NCBI RefSeq assembly: GCF_008014775.2
Contig: NZ_CP144914.1
Span: forward strand, 434,001-498,000
Origin: Alkalicoccus halolimnae
Lineage (GTDB): Bacteria > Bacillota > Bacilli > Bacillales > Salisediminibacteriaceae
Length of the DNA: 64,000 nt
Direction of reading: 5' to 3'
This document shows positions 32,250 through 41,914 of the stretch, piece by piece. The stretch's first letter is position 1. Each line of letters starts with the position of its first letter. Both the position numbers and the translations under genes were made by a program. The notes under the pieces are model-generated. The model was not told where the DNA came from, ran no database searches, and saw only the letters and a program-made list of their open reading frames with translations.

Positions 32250-33305
32250 ATGTCGTTGATTAGATATTTACATCCGGCTTTCGGAGGGAAACCAAGTAAG
32301 GAACAAAGAAAATGGTTTAGTACGTTAGATAACTATGAGAACGGAAAATTTGTCTACCGCCCACCAGCAGAGAGAAAAAGCGCAGCGGAACCGTCTCCCG
32401 CGATCACTGCCTCTCATGCTAAAGGTAAAACGAGTCCGTCCGGCCGGCTTCCTGTCAGAAAAATTGACTGGGACAAAATAAACAGTAAAGAAGACAGTCT
32501 CGTCTGGCTGGGCCACTCCACTTTTATGCTCACTATTGATAATAAAAAGATGCTTTTTGATCCCATGTTCGGTCCCGCGGCTTCTCCCGTTACCTTTCTG
32601 GGACCGAAACGCTACAGTGAAAACATCATGGGGATTATGGACGAAATGCCTGCAATGGATGCTGTCTTCCTGACTCATGACCATTACGACCATCTGGACT
32701 ATCCGTCCATCACACAGCTGAAAAACAGAGTTGATCATTTTTTCGTACCGTGCGGTGTCAGCAGTCACTTGATTCGATGGGGTGTCGCAGCAGAAAAAAT
32801 TACCGAACTGAACTGGTGGGTTGAAGCAGAGTTCCAGGGGTTGACGATCGCTTTAACGCCGTCCAGACATTTTTCGGGGAGAGGAGTGCTGAACCGGAAT
32901 ACAACCTTGTGGGGCGGCTGGGTGATTCTCGGGAAACAGACGCGCTTCTATAACAGCGGTGACGGCGGATACGGCGGGCACTTCAAGGAAATTGGCGACA
33001 AATACGGCCCGTTTGATATCACTATAATCGAGGGCGGTCAGTACAATAAGCACTGGGCCTGGGCTCATATGTTTCCTGAGCAGGCGGTGCAGGCCCATAT
33101 AGATATAAAAGGCAGAACGATGCTTCTGGCGCACTGGGGTGCCTTTACTCTCTCCAGGCATGGGTGGTCGGAACCGATCGAACGGGCATTAAAAGAAGCA
33201 GAGGAAAAGAACATTCATCTTATCGCTCCCCGGATCGGTGAAACAGTGCAAATGAACGGGAGGTTAACGGCTCCTGCGTCGCCCTGGTGGGAGGAAGTGG
33301 ACTAA
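32250..33305 (+). CDS. MBL-fold metal hydrolase (UlaG/NAPE-PLD-like)
   Basis: A 351-residue protein of the metallo-beta-lactamase fold. The zinc motif HDHYDHLD is followed by conserved His in PSRHFSGRG, Asp in YNSGDGGYG and His in LLAHWGAFTL. WLGHSTFMLTIDNKKMLFDPMF is the usual N-terminal strand region. Its length and the WGGWVI segment match the NAPE-PLD-like hydrolases, which act on phosphodiester or lactone bonds. The first ATG (32235) overlaps the AAAGGAG ribosome binding site, so 32250 is used. Substrate unknown. Confidence 0.85.
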   Translation: MSLIRYLHPAFGGKPSKEQRKWFSTLDNYENGKFVYRPPAERKSAAEPSPAITASHAKGKTSPSGRLPVRKIDWDKINSKEDSLVWLGHSTFMLTIDNKKMLFDPMFGPAASPVTFLGPKRYSENIMGIMDEMPAMDAVFLTHDHYDHLDYPSITQLKNRVDHFFVPCGVSSHLIRWGVAAEKITELNWWVEAEFQGLTIALTPSRHFSGRGVLNRNTTLWGGWVILGKQTRFYNSGDGGYGGHFKEIGDKYGPFDITIIEGGQYNKHWAWAHMFPEQAVQAHIDIKGRTMLLAHWGAFTLSRHGWSEPIERALKEAEEKNIHLIAPRIGETVQMNGRLTAPASPWWEEVD

Positions 33306-33420
33306 AAATGCGGGCGCACGGCCCGGCTTGTTCAGAGCTTTAAGAAGGGGATTTTGTAATCACCACGGTGTGCCGGGGAAAGCTCAGTCCTCAGGCAGGC
33401 GGTGAATCATCCCCGCCCCA

Positions 33421-33453
33421 GAGCCCCCGGAAAACATTTCCGGGGGCTTTTCC
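33421..33453 (+). terminator. terminator
   Basis: GAGCCCCCGGAAA and TTTCCGGGGGCTTTT form a strong stem with a three-base loop about 115 bases after the MBL gene. Confidence 0.75.
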
Positions 33454-33710
33454 ACAGTCTGTGGGAGAACCCCTGAACGACGAGCTTCTGTAAATGCCGG
33501 GACTGCGGTTTTGACAGAAGGAACGACCGGAGAGGATAATAGGAACGGTATATTAAGCAAAGCCGGCAGCGGAATTTCAGCGGGGACTGCCCGGGATGAA
33601 AAGGTATGGAGCAGTTTATTCCACAGCGCCCGTGGCCCCCGGAAGTTCAGACCGAAAAACAGAAAATAATTTCCATTAATAAACAGCATTTCAGAGAGGA
33701 GGGAAAGCCC

Positions 33711-34820
33711 ATGAACAAACCCGTCGTGATTATCGGAGCCGGCTTAAGCGGCCTGCGCGCGGCGTCGCTGCTCGCTGCCAAGGGGATAAAATGCCAGGTT
33801 CTCGAGGCCAGAGACAGAGTTGGAGGAAGGGTTTTGAGCCGTTCTGATCCAGCCAGACCGGATCTTGGGACATTCGACCTTGGCCCGACATGGTTCTGGC
33901 CGCAGTATGAGCGCTCCATAACGAGCCTGGTTCATGAACTGAATGTAAAAACGTTCGCTCAGTATACGAAAGGAGCGATGCTTTCCGAACGATTTGCAGG
34001 TAGAGTGCCGGAGCGTTTTATGCTGTCGGAAAGTGCCGTGGAAACATCGATGCGGATCGAAGGAGGGATGCAGTCGCTGATTGAAGCCGTAGCAGATACG
34101 ATTCCCCCGGGCATCGTGGAGCTTAATACGCACGTTACCGCCGTCCGGCTCGATGAAGCAGGGGCTGTCACGGTAGAAGCAGAAGGTGCGGACGGACAGA
34201 TGAAAACAGTGTCAGCCGGTGCGGTGATTCTCGCCCTGCCGCCCCGGGTTGCGGCGCGTCATCTGGCCTTTTCTCCTTCCCTTCCTACGGAGATGATTGC
34301 TGACCTTTTAAGCAAACCTGCCTGGATGGCGGGGCAGGCCAAGGTGGTTGCCGTCTATGACCGTCCTTTCTGGAGGGAATCCGGCCTTTCCGGATTTGCA
34401 GCCAGCTGGGTCGGCCCTCTGCAGGAAATTCACGATGCTTCTCCTCAAACAGGCGCCGGTGCTTTATTTGGGTTCTTCGGCATGCCGGCAGAAACACGCC
34501 GGGATCTGGGGGAGGAGCAGGTTTTGAAACTGGCATCCGAACAACTGAGCAGACTTTTCGGCACGCCCGCTGAAAACATGCAGGCGCTTCTTTATAAAGA
34601 CTGGGCCACTGACGCGGAAACAGCCGTGGAGGAAGATCTGGAACCGCTTCGGGATTTCCCGGTTTACGGCCGGCCGCCGGCATCGGATGTATGGAAAAAG
34701 AAGCTCCTGTTTGCAGGAACGGAGGCGGATGCCCAATCCGGGGGGCATCTCGAAGGCGCTCTCCTTGCAGCGGAACAGGCCGTTTTTGAAGTGACCCGTA
34801 AAAAGGAGGAAAAAAGATGA
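33711..34820 (+). CDS. flavin-containing amine oxidase, copy A
   Basis: A 369-residue FAD enzyme. The Rossmann dinucleotide loop is VIIGAGLSGLRAAS, followed by LEARDRVGGRVLS, the GG-doublet motif of monoamine-oxidase-like proteins. The C-terminus LFAGTEADAQSGGHLEGAL closes the FAD site. It is about 80-100 residues shorter than typical amine oxidases, a length also found in its neighbour. AGGAGGG fixes the start; the upstream frame to 33606 is not coding. It overlaps by four bases with a paralogue (ATGA), so the pair is translationally coupled. The substrate is unknown. Confidence 0.88.
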   Translation: MNKPVVIIGAGLSGLRAASLLAAKGIKCQVLEARDRVGGRVLSRSDPARPDLGTFDLGPTWFWPQYERSITSLVHELNVKTFAQYTKGAMLSERFAGRVPERFMLSESAVETSMRIEGGMQSLIEAVADTIPPGIVELNTHVTAVRLDEAGAVTVEAEGADGQMKTVSAGAVILALPPRVAARHLAFSPSLPTEMIADLLSKPAWMAGQAKVVAVYDRPFWRESGLSGFAASWVGPLQEIHDASPQTGAGALFGFFGMPAETRRDLGEEQVLKLASEQLSRLFGTPAENMQALLYKDWATDAETAVEEDLEPLRDFPVYGRPPASDVWKKKLLFAGTEADAQSGGHLEGALLAAEQAVFEVTRKKEEKR

Positions 34821-35920
34821 ATAAACCGGTCGTTATCGTCGGTGCAGGGTTGAGCGGTCTGCGTGCAGCTTCCCTGCTTATGGAACAGGGCATCCCCTTT
34901 CGGATTCTCGAGGCAAGAGACCGAATCGGCGGCAGGGTGTTGAGTACCCCGGTTCCGGACAGGCCGGATCTGGGCAGGTTCGATCTGGGGCCAACCTGGT
35001 TCTGGGCGCAGTATGAGAAGCGGATAGCCTCTCTCGTGGAAGAGCTGCAGTTACCAACGTTTGTCCAGCATAACGACGGAGCTATGCTCGTGGAGCGGTT
35101 CCAGATCAAGCCGCCGGAGCGGGCTGTACTGCAGGAAAACATGGAGGAAAGGGGCGTCCGGTTCACGGGAGGAGTGCAGTCGCTTATGGAGGCGCTCGCA
35201 GAGAAGATTGCTCCGGAAGCGATAGAGCTGGAAACACGTGTCAAAAGCATCCGGCTGGATGAAAAGGCGGAAGCAGTAGTGGAAGCAGAGCGGGCAGACG
35301 GGACGGCGGAAAGCCTTCCGGCAGCTGCGGTCATTCTGGCCCTGCCGCCCCGCCTCGCAGCGCATCATATCCATTTTTCTCCACCGCTCCCCGGGAATAT
35401 TCTATCCGACATGACGGAAAAACCGACGTGGATGGCCTCCCAGGCGAAAGCCGTTGCCGTGTATGACCGTCCTTTCTGGAGAGAAGCAGGGCTTTCCGGC
35501 CTGGTAATAAGTTCTGTCGGTCCCATGGAGGAGATCTATGACGCATCTCCGGCAGACGGAGGAGGGGCCTTATTCGGTTTCTTCGGCCTTCCTTCAGCAG
35601 TTCGTCAACAGCTCGGAGAGGAGAAAGTAGTCGAGCTGGCAGCCGAACAGCTGATCAAGCTCTTTGGGAAAGAAGCAGAAAATCCGCGCGCCATCCTTTA
35701 TAAAGACTGGGCGGGTGATTCCGAAACCGCAGTGGAGGAAGACGCCGGGCCTTTTAAGAATTACAAAAGCTACGGCCCGCTGCCGTCAGCGGGGATCTGG
35801 GAAAAGAAACTCGTTTTTGCCGGTACAGAAACAAATGCCGAGTACAGCGGACATCTGGAAGGAGCGCTTCGGTCAGCGGAAGCGGCGGTGATCAAAATAA
35901 CCGGTGCAAACAGCCGATAA
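34817..35920 (+). CDS. flavin-containing amine oxidase, copy B
   Basis: A 367-residue paralogue of the preceding protein, similar over its full length (VIVGAGLSGLRAAS, LEARDRIGGRVLS, FDLGPTWFWAQYE, LALPPRLAAHH, YDRPFWREAGLSG, FAGTETNAEYSGHLEGAL). The FAD-binding residues are preserved in both. It probably arose by tandem duplication. The four-base overlap and AAAGGAGGA within the end of copy A indicate cotranslation; the two may form a heteromer. Reaction and substrate are not known. Confidence 0.88.
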   Translation: MNKPVVIVGAGLSGLRAASLLMEQGIPFRILEARDRIGGRVLSTPVPDRPDLGRFDLGPTWFWAQYEKRIASLVEELQLPTFVQHNDGAMLVERFQIKPPERAVLQENMEERGVRFTGGVQSLMEALAEKIAPEAIELETRVKSIRLDEKAEAVVEAERADGTAESLPAAAVILALPPRLAAHHIHFSPPLPGNILSDMTEKPTWMASQAKAVAVYDRPFWREAGLSGLVISSVGPMEEIYDASPADGGGALFGFFGLPSAVRQQLGEEKVVELAAEQLIKLFGKEAENPRAILYKDWAGDSETAVEEDAGPFKNYKSYGPLPSAGIWEKKLVFAGTETNAEYSGHLEGALRSAEAAVIKITGANSR

Positions 35921-35972
35921 GCCGAAAACTGATGTACAGCAGAACATCGAAAAGACCTTCTTTTACAAACGA

Positions 35973-36001
35973 GCCCTCCTCCCGGTTTTCGGAAGGAGGG
36001 C
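35973..36001 (+). terminator. terminator after the amine oxidase pair
   Basis: GCCCTCCTCCCG and CGGAAGGAGGGC pair around five bases, about 50 bases after the stop. The T-rich tail is weak. Confidence 0.55.
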
Positions 36002-36070
36002 CTGCTTATAAGAAGCACGAAACTTCCTCGTTTAATCTATTTTTATATTCATTCTTTCTCCTGATCCTCT

Positions 36071-38023
36071 TTAAACGACCTGCCAGAAATAAAAGATCCA
36101 GGAGAGCACGAGGCCAGCCAGAGCAAAAAGGGTATAGTGAATTCTTCCCGGCACGCGCCAGTAGGATTTCCACCAGGCCAATATGGAAAAGACGGCAGCG
36201 GCAAGGGCGGAGAGGACGATCACATAGGAAACAACAGTATCAAGCAGCTGCGCCCACCGTGGAGGCGGGGCATAAGCGGATTTCGGCAGGGCGTATACCG
36301 GATCCGGTGCACTTTCCGTAAGAAACTGGATAAGGAAAGCGATGGTGAACAGGCCGAGCACGACCGCTGTTCTTTTGGCCCAGACGGCACCCGGCTTTTT
36401 TGCAGGTCCCGTTTTCCTGCGAAGTTTTAAAATTCCTGCTTTTACGCCCCAGTACAGGAAGCTTCCGATAAGGAAAACAACAGAAATGACCAAAGCGGCA
36501 ACGGTGAAAGCGGACGTTTCATACCAGGCGGCTTTCGAGTAGCTCACCGGTCCGTTCGTCAGAAGCATCGTTTTTCCAAGGGGATCCGTGGAGAAGACGA
36601 TCGTCCGAAAATCCTCGCCGTAGCTCTGCGTACTGCTCGCCCTTACCATTTCGTATACGCCGGGCTCCACTTCTGTGAACGGATTCGTTTCTTCGGCATG
36701 CGTGACGGTTAAAAAACCGTCCTCCTCGGTATCAACACGGACGACCCCGACGAGAATGCTTAACAGCTTATCTGTTGTCGTAAAAGCGCGCCGGTTTTGA
36801 TGGTATTCCCCGGTAAACGCACCGGCTCTTTCTGCCATCCCTTCAGGCGCTTCGGCGTCAGCAGCTTCTTCCTCTCCGCCGGGAAAGTACCGGTCCATGA
36901 ACTGCTGGGGAATTTCTATATTCGCAAGGTAGCTGCCGCCGCTGTGGGAAATGAAAAAGCCCATTTCTTCCTCCGGTACGAGATACATCCCTGTATTGAA
37001 AAGCATCGTTCCACCAGGATGGTGAAAGACGTCCCGCCCGTTAATCGCCGTTTTTATAAAGCCGTGGGCGGTGTTGTCGAGACGGGGGTCGACCGTATAC
37101 TGCTCCGCGAACATGCCGTTTACCGTCTCCTCCGCTAAAATCCTTTCCCCGTCAACCGCTCCTTCCTGCAGGTAGGCAAGCATGAACCGGGCCATGTCCG
37201 AAGCACTGCTGCTCATGCTTCCGGCAGGCTCCGGCATAAACTCAAACTCTCCTTCCAGAAACCCGCCGTCCACATACCGGTAAGCACCGGCCATGTTCTC
37301 CGCGATATCGGGTGGAAGCGGCTGGCGGAACGAACTGTTTTCCATGCCGAGCGGAGCGTAAATATTCTCTTCCACATACTCGGAATACGGCATGCCGGAA
37401 ACGACTTCCACAATATAACCGGCAAGGGCGGCTCCGTAATTGGAGTAGGCCGGTACTTCGCCGGGAGGGAAGACCCTTGCCGGCTTTTCTTCCCGGACGT
37501 ACTGGTCGAGAGGAGGCAGCTCTTCTTCGGAGAGGGCAAACAGCCCGGTCAGTTTATCTTCAAAACCGGGCGTATGCGACATAAGATGCCTTAACGTAAT
37601 CGGCTCTGCTTCTGTCTGATTCTCTCCATACTCCAGATAGGAAGGGATCTCGAAGTCCAGGTATTCATTCACGTCCGTATCGAGGTCCAGCTCTCCTGCT
37701 TCCACGAGCTGCATGACGGCGGTCCACGTAAACAGTTTGCCGGTGGAGCCGATCCGAAACAGCGTGGTCTCCGCATCGACAGGTGTTTCCTGTTCTATGT
37801 CCTCCAGCCCGTATCCCTTCGCTAAAACAACTTCTCCATCCGCTACGACAGAGAGGGTGAGGTTTGCGATGTCCCACTCCTCCATCTGTTCTTCTACAAC
37901 GTCATCCAAAAACGGTTCGACATCTGCTGCATCCATTAAGGGTGACGAAGCTGCGGCTGGCTGAATATTGATGCCGGAAAGCAGAACCAAGCATACAAGG
38001 AAGCAGATACTGAGCTTTCCCAC
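36071..38023 (-). CDS. secreted, membrane-anchored serine hydrolase (beta-lactamase class C fold)
   Basis: A 650-residue protein: signal peptide (about 1-25), beta-lactamase/PBP-like domain (about 35-370) and a C-terminal membrane region with about four helices (from about 500). The nucleophile motif is GSTGK near 92-96, the second motif AYSNYG near 193-197, and HPGG takes the place of the usual KTG. An acidic insert (GEEEAADAEAPEG) follows. Such proteins act on peptidoglycan peptides or esters outside the cell. The first GTG overlaps the GAGAGGAG ribosome binding site, so the GTG three codons later is used. A paralogue fragment lies at 30620-30870. Confidence 0.85.
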   Translation of the reverse strand: MGKLSICFLVCLVLLSGINIQPAAASSPLMDAADVEPFLDDVVEEQMEEWDIANLTLSVVADGEVVLAKGYGLEDIEQETPVDAETTLFRIGSTGKLFTWTAVMQLVEAGELDLDTDVNEYLDFEIPSYLEYGENQTEAEPITLRHLMSHTPGFEDKLTGLFALSEEELPPLDQYVREEKPARVFPPGEVPAYSNYGAALAGYIVEVVSGMPYSEYVEENIYAPLGMENSSFRQPLPPDIAENMAGAYRYVDGGFLEGEFEFMPEPAGSMSSSASDMARFMLAYLQEGAVDGERILAEETVNGMFAEQYTVDPRLDNTAHGFIKTAINGRDVFHHPGGTMLFNTGMYLVPEEEMGFFISHSGGSYLANIEIPQQFMDRYFPGGEEEAADAEAPEGMAERAGAFTGEYHQNRRAFTTTDKLLSILVGVVRVDTEEDGFLTVTHAEETNPFTEVEPGVYEMVRASSTQSYGEDFRTIVFSTDPLGKTMLLTNGPVSYSKAAWYETSAFTVAALVISVVFLIGSFLYWGVKAGILKLRRKTGPAKKPGAVWAKRTAVVLGLFTIAFLIQFLTESAPDPVYALPKSAYAPPPRWAQLLDTVVSYVIVLSALAAAVFSILAWWKSYWRVPGRIHYTLFALAGLVLSWIFYFWQVV

Positions 38024-38305
38024 TAGGTTCACTCCTCTCTTATTCTGCGGCAGGGGGATAAAGGAAGGGGCAGTGATTCTTATTTACATTATATTCCTGA
38101 TCCTGCTCGATAAAAACAATTATTTTCTTGAACTGCAAAAGTTTTTCAAAGACCCTCCTGGATATTACAATATTTTCTATAATATAGGGATGACCCCAGT
38201 TCCTCATGCTATACTGGAATCAAAAACGAAAAGCGCAGGTTTCTTTTTTACATAAAAACTGTAATTGCTCACGAACCCTGGAGGATAAAGGCGGCCTAAA
38301 CAGAT

Positions 38306-39190
38306 ATGTATGGATTTATAGTAAATAAAACCGCAGGAAGCGGAAAAGGGCATAACATATGGAAGAAAACAGAAAAGGAACTAAAGAGGAAAAAGGTACC
38401 TTACATCGTTGCTTTTACAAAAGAACCAAACGATGCCGGAAGACTCACGGATGACCTGCTGAACAGCAGCGTGAAAATAGTGGTAGCAGTCGGCGGAGAC
38501 GGGACGGTTAATGAAGCAGCAGCTGCCCTCGTACATAAAGGCATTCCTTTAGGGATAATACCGGCAGGATCAGGCAATGATTTTGCCCGAAGCCTTGGCA
38601 TTACAGGGAATACGCAACAAGCCCTTTTTCGTATCTTTAAAAATAATCCTAAAAAAATAGACGTCCTTCAAACAGGAGACCGCTGCGGCTTAACGGTAAC
38701 CGGAATTGGTTTTGACGGAAAAGTGGCAGAAACAGCCAATGAATCTCCGTACAAAAAATGGTTCAACATGTTCGGTCTGGGCCGGCTCTCTTATACTGTC
38801 AGCGTGTTACAAGTTTTAAAATCATTTAAACCGGTAAACGTGACGCTGACGATTGACGGCAGACAACGGGTGTTTACCGATGTATGGCTTACGGCAGTGG
38901 CAAACGCCCCTAACTACGGCGGCAACATTCTTATCTGCCCTGAAGCAGTGAATAACGACGGCTGCCTCGACATCTGCGTGCTGCACGGCAGAAATAAATG
39001 GCCTCTCATCCGGCAGATTCCAAAAATTTATAGGGGAAAACACACGTCAAATGAAAATATAAGCTTTTTTAGAGGAACGAATGTGGATGTTCACTCCGTT
39101 ATTCCATTCCTCGTTCAAAGTGACGGAGAACTCATAGGAGAAACCCCGGTGAGGGTACAGATAATAAAGGAGGCTCTCACTGTACTGTGA
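38306..39190 (+). CDS. diacylglycerol kinase-family lipid kinase
   Basis: A 294-residue cytoplasmic or membrane-associated kinase. It begins with the NKTAGSGKG phosphate loop, has the nucleotide motif VVAVGGDGTVNEAA and GIIPAGSGNDFAR, and ends with the beta-sandwich domain typical of DagK/YegS/BmrU proteins (VQSDGELIGETP). It would phosphorylate diacylglycerol or a related lipid. The ribosome binding site is weak: GGAGG is 20 bases away and AAAGGCGG closer, so translation may be low or the start slightly different. Confidence 0.88.
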   Translation: MYGFIVNKTAGSGKGHNIWKKTEKELKRKKVPYIVAFTKEPNDAGRLTDDLLNSSVKIVVAVGGDGTVNEAAAALVHKGIPLGIIPAGSGNDFARSLGITGNTQQALFRIFKNNPKKIDVLQTGDRCGLTVTGIGFDGKVAETANESPYKKWFNMFGLGRLSYTVSVLQVLKSFKPVNVTLTIDGRQRVFTDVWLTAVANAPNYGGNILICPEAVNNDGCLDICVLHGRNKWPLIRQIPKIYRGKHTSNENISFFRGTNVDVHSVIPFLVQSDGELIGETPVRVQIIKEALTVL

Positions 39191-39200
39191 GAGCCTCTTC
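39172..39200 (+). terminator. terminator overlapping the lipid kinase stop
   Basis: GGCTCTCAC and GTGAGAGCC flank six bases, followed by TCTTCG. The stop codon lies in the right arm. Confidence 0.65.
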
Positions 39201-39368
39201 GTGTGCAGAGAAGGCTGAAGAACCGGATATGTAAAGTTCGGGAGCCGTTCATTTGAAGCTGGTTTCTTAAAAAGTTACTAAAAGATAACTGATGCAAATG
39301 CAAAAAATCACCTTTTTCTCCTATACGGTGGTGAAGCGGAAAGTTGTGAAAATCCTGATAAACGATAA

Positions 39369-39400
39369 CCGCCCTGGAAAAATGCCGGGGCGGTTACGTG
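39369..39400. terminator. hairpin in the 39191-39564 gap
   Basis: AACCGCCC and GGGCGGTT arms around ATGCC-rich loop. No T-run follows directly. The rest of the gap contains a promoter-like TATAAT (39527-39532) about 35 bases before the next gene. Confidence 0.4.
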
Positions 39401-39564
39401 TATAAAAAAGCTTTGAAACCGGCCTTAGTGATATCGAAGTACTCGAGTCATCATCTCCTGACAATTAATATACAAATTTACCCATTAAAACGAACGGAAA
39501 TACACTTTATACTGGATAATTAAGGTATAATACAGAGAAAATGAGAATAGAGAAGAGGGAGTTT

Positions 39565-40857
39565 ATGGGTGATGAGAAAACAGAAAAGAAAAAGAAGCAC
39601 CTGCTTAAGTGGGCAGAGGTAATCCGAACTTACTGTGAAATAAACGCTATCCCACATACCTATGTGGTAGAATCCAGCTTTCCGGAAGCCGGTTTTTCCG
39701 TGCGATTTTATTCAGCTGTAAACACCGGGGAAATTGTTACTTTCAAAATTGCCGACTCTGATTTGTTCTACGAAGAAGGCGAAAAAGAAGAAAAAATGCA
39801 GGAAGTATTAAGAAGTGTATTTATCCATAACAAAATACTATTTGAAGAGTATAAACAGGTTACGGTAGACAGTTACGCAGTGAAAACAGAACTCATATTT
39901 GACGACAGCAGACGTATTATCAAGCTGATGAGTGACGGAAAAAGTATCGTCAGTTATCTGAAATTAAATACCGGCCTTACATTCATTGAAGTGGAAAGAG
40001 CCTGGTACAACAAAATTTTTGGATTTCGAAGCCGAAGCAAAATAAAAATGGCTGCAGCTTCTGCCGCTTATATGCTTATGCTCGGATCCTGTGCTTCCCT
40101 ATTTATAGGAGGGGACACGGAGGAAGAAATCGCAGCCGAAGAAAGTAATCAGGCTGTTCACGAGGAAAATATAGAAGAATCTCAGAAAGATGAAGACAGT
40201 TCAACTAATGAAGAACCGGATAACGAGGAAGTAAATGATACGGAGAACAGCAGCGAAGAAAAGGCAGAACAAGCAGTAAACGAAGAGGAAGAAATGAACA
40301 CCGTGGCGGATGAAGAAGAAAATGAAATTGCCGCAAATGAAGAAGATATATTTAATCCAGAAATAACAGCTGATTTTACTACGGATATAGACGAACCAGA
40401 ATCAGACATCAGCGAAGAAAATTATAAGAAATATAACGATGTCATGGATTATCTTGCGGCATATCCAGATAAATCGGAAGAAGTTCTATTCGGGGAATTG
40501 GCTGGTGAGTACGGGGAATCGGTCGATGAATTAAGGGAGTTTATGAGTTCCCATATGGATGCTGCGATTGCTTATGACGTTGGCCGATCGACAAATGAGG
40601 TGTCGATAGAAGAAAGCGATGTTAAAAGCACGATAAAAGCATTCTTTTATGAAAATGTTCAGGAACCTTCTTTATTGGATATCAATGAAAATCAAGCAGA
40701 TGTACAGATTACAAATTTAAGAACATTATCTGAAGGGGAATTTGAATACGCTGGTGAAAAATTCGATTATATTTTAAAGACGGAATACACGGGAGACTTT
40801 CAGCAAGTTAGTGTATTTCAGTTGAAAGTGAATGGGGTAAATATAGATTTGGATTAG
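39565..40857 (+). CDS. acidic membrane protein of unknown function
   Basis: A 430-residue protein that I do not recognise. The first 155 residues look like a folded cytoplasmic domain (EVIRTYCEINAIPHTYVVES, FYSAVNTGEIVTFKI). One hydrophobic segment (about 162-185; MAAASAAYMLMLGSCASLFI) follows, then about 110 very acidic residues (E/N/D-rich linker), then a C-terminal domain (about 280-430) ending DFQQVSVFQLKVNGVNIDLD. The layout suggests a single-pass protein with an intracellular sensor and an exported C-terminal domain. The start follows AGAGGGAG. It begins the accessory region just before mrr. Confidence 0.6.
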   Translation: MGDEKTEKKKKHLLKWAEVIRTYCEINAIPHTYVVESSFPEAGFSVRFYSAVNTGEIVTFKIADSDLFYEEGEKEEKMQEVLRSVFIHNKILFEEYKQVTVDSYAVKTELIFDDSRRIIKLMSDGKSIVSYLKLNTGLTFIEVERAWYNKIFGFRSRSKIKMAAASAAYMLMLGSCASLFIGGDTEEEIAAEESNQAVHEENIEESQKDEDSSTNEEPDNEEVNDTENSSEEKAEQAVNEEEEMNTVADEEENEIAANEEDIFNPEITADFTTDIDEPESDISEENYKKYNDVMDYLAAYPDKSEEVLFGELAGEYGESVDELREFMSSHMDAAIAYDVGRSTNEVSIEESDVKSTIKAFFYENVQEPSLLDINENQADVQITNLRTLSEGEFEYAGEKFDYILKTEYTGDFQQVSVFQLKVNGVNIDLD

Positions 40858-40978
40858 AAAACGACCAAAGGGGCATTAAAATATTAAAGATAGTACCCTT
40901 ATTATCGGTTGAGAAGAGTAGTAGATACTACTTAAAAACTTACGAAAGCTAGAAATAGGTTAAAGGAGCTTTTCAAAA

Positions 40979-41892
40979 ATGAGCGTTCCAGATTATCAGA
41001 AGTTTATGCTTCCGTTATTGAAATGTTTAACAGACGGAGAGGTCCATAGTTTAAGAGAAATATACGACACATTAGCTGAGCAGTTTCAGCTGACTGAAGA
41101 AGACCTGACAGAAGTACTGCCAAGCGGGAAGCAGTCCAAATTTAAAAACCGAGTAGGGTGGGCTAGGACTTATTTGAAGAAAGCAGGATTATTACAAACG
41201 ATAAACCGGGGGGAGTTTCAAATAACTGATACTGGATTAGAAGTCCTTAGTAATAATCCTGCTGGAATCAACTCGAAATATTTAGAACGATTTTCGTCTT
41301 TTTTAGAATTTAAAAATAAAAGCCAAAAGTCATTAAGCAATAAAGAGGCAATAGAACCAGAGGAAGAGTCCGTGAAAACACCTAAAGAAATTCTGAATCC
41401 AGCTATTTAGAATTAAGAAGTAATTTATCGGAAGAGCTACTTGATATGATTAGAAGCTGTTCTCCGGCTTTCTTTGAGGAGCTAGTAGTCGACCTGCTCG
41501 TAGCTATGGGGTATGGCGGTTCAAGAACAGATGCAGCGCAAGTGCTGAGGAAGAGCGGAGATGAAGGGATCGACGGAATTATTAAAGAAGATAAACTCGG
41601 TTTAGACATACTGTATATTCAGGCGAAAAGATGGCAGGGCTCTGTAGGCCGTCCATCTATTCAAACGTTTGCAGGAAGCCTGGAAGGCAAGCGCACAAAA
41701 AAAGGAATCTTTATTACAACTTCCGCGTATACACCTGGAGCGTTGGAATACGTAAAAAATATTGAGAAAAAGATTATTCTAATAGACGGAGAATATTTGG
41801 CAGAACTAATGATTGATTACAATATCGGCGTATCTATGCAGGAAGAATATGTGATCAAGAATATTGATCATGATTATTTTATTGAAAGTTAA
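40979..41892 (+). pseudogene. mrr: Mrr-type restriction endonuclease, frameshifted
   Basis: Two consecutive frames encode the halves of one Mrr protein. The first (40979-41410) is the N-terminal winged-helix Mrr_N domain (YQKFMLPLLKCLTDGEVHSL) and ends KEILNPAI-stop. The second frame, open from about 41404, continues YLELRSNLSEELLDMIRSCS and holds the catalytic domain with FFEELVVDLLVAMGYGG, DEGIDGII and IQAKRW, the D-x(n)-QxK nuclease motif. Adding one base near 41403 would give exactly 304 residues, as in E. coli Mrr. Mrr cuts modified DNA. AAAGGAG precedes the start. The shift could be a real mutation or a sequencing error. Confidence 0.88.
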
Positions 41893-41914
41893 CGTAAAAG
41901 AGCATTGAAAATAC

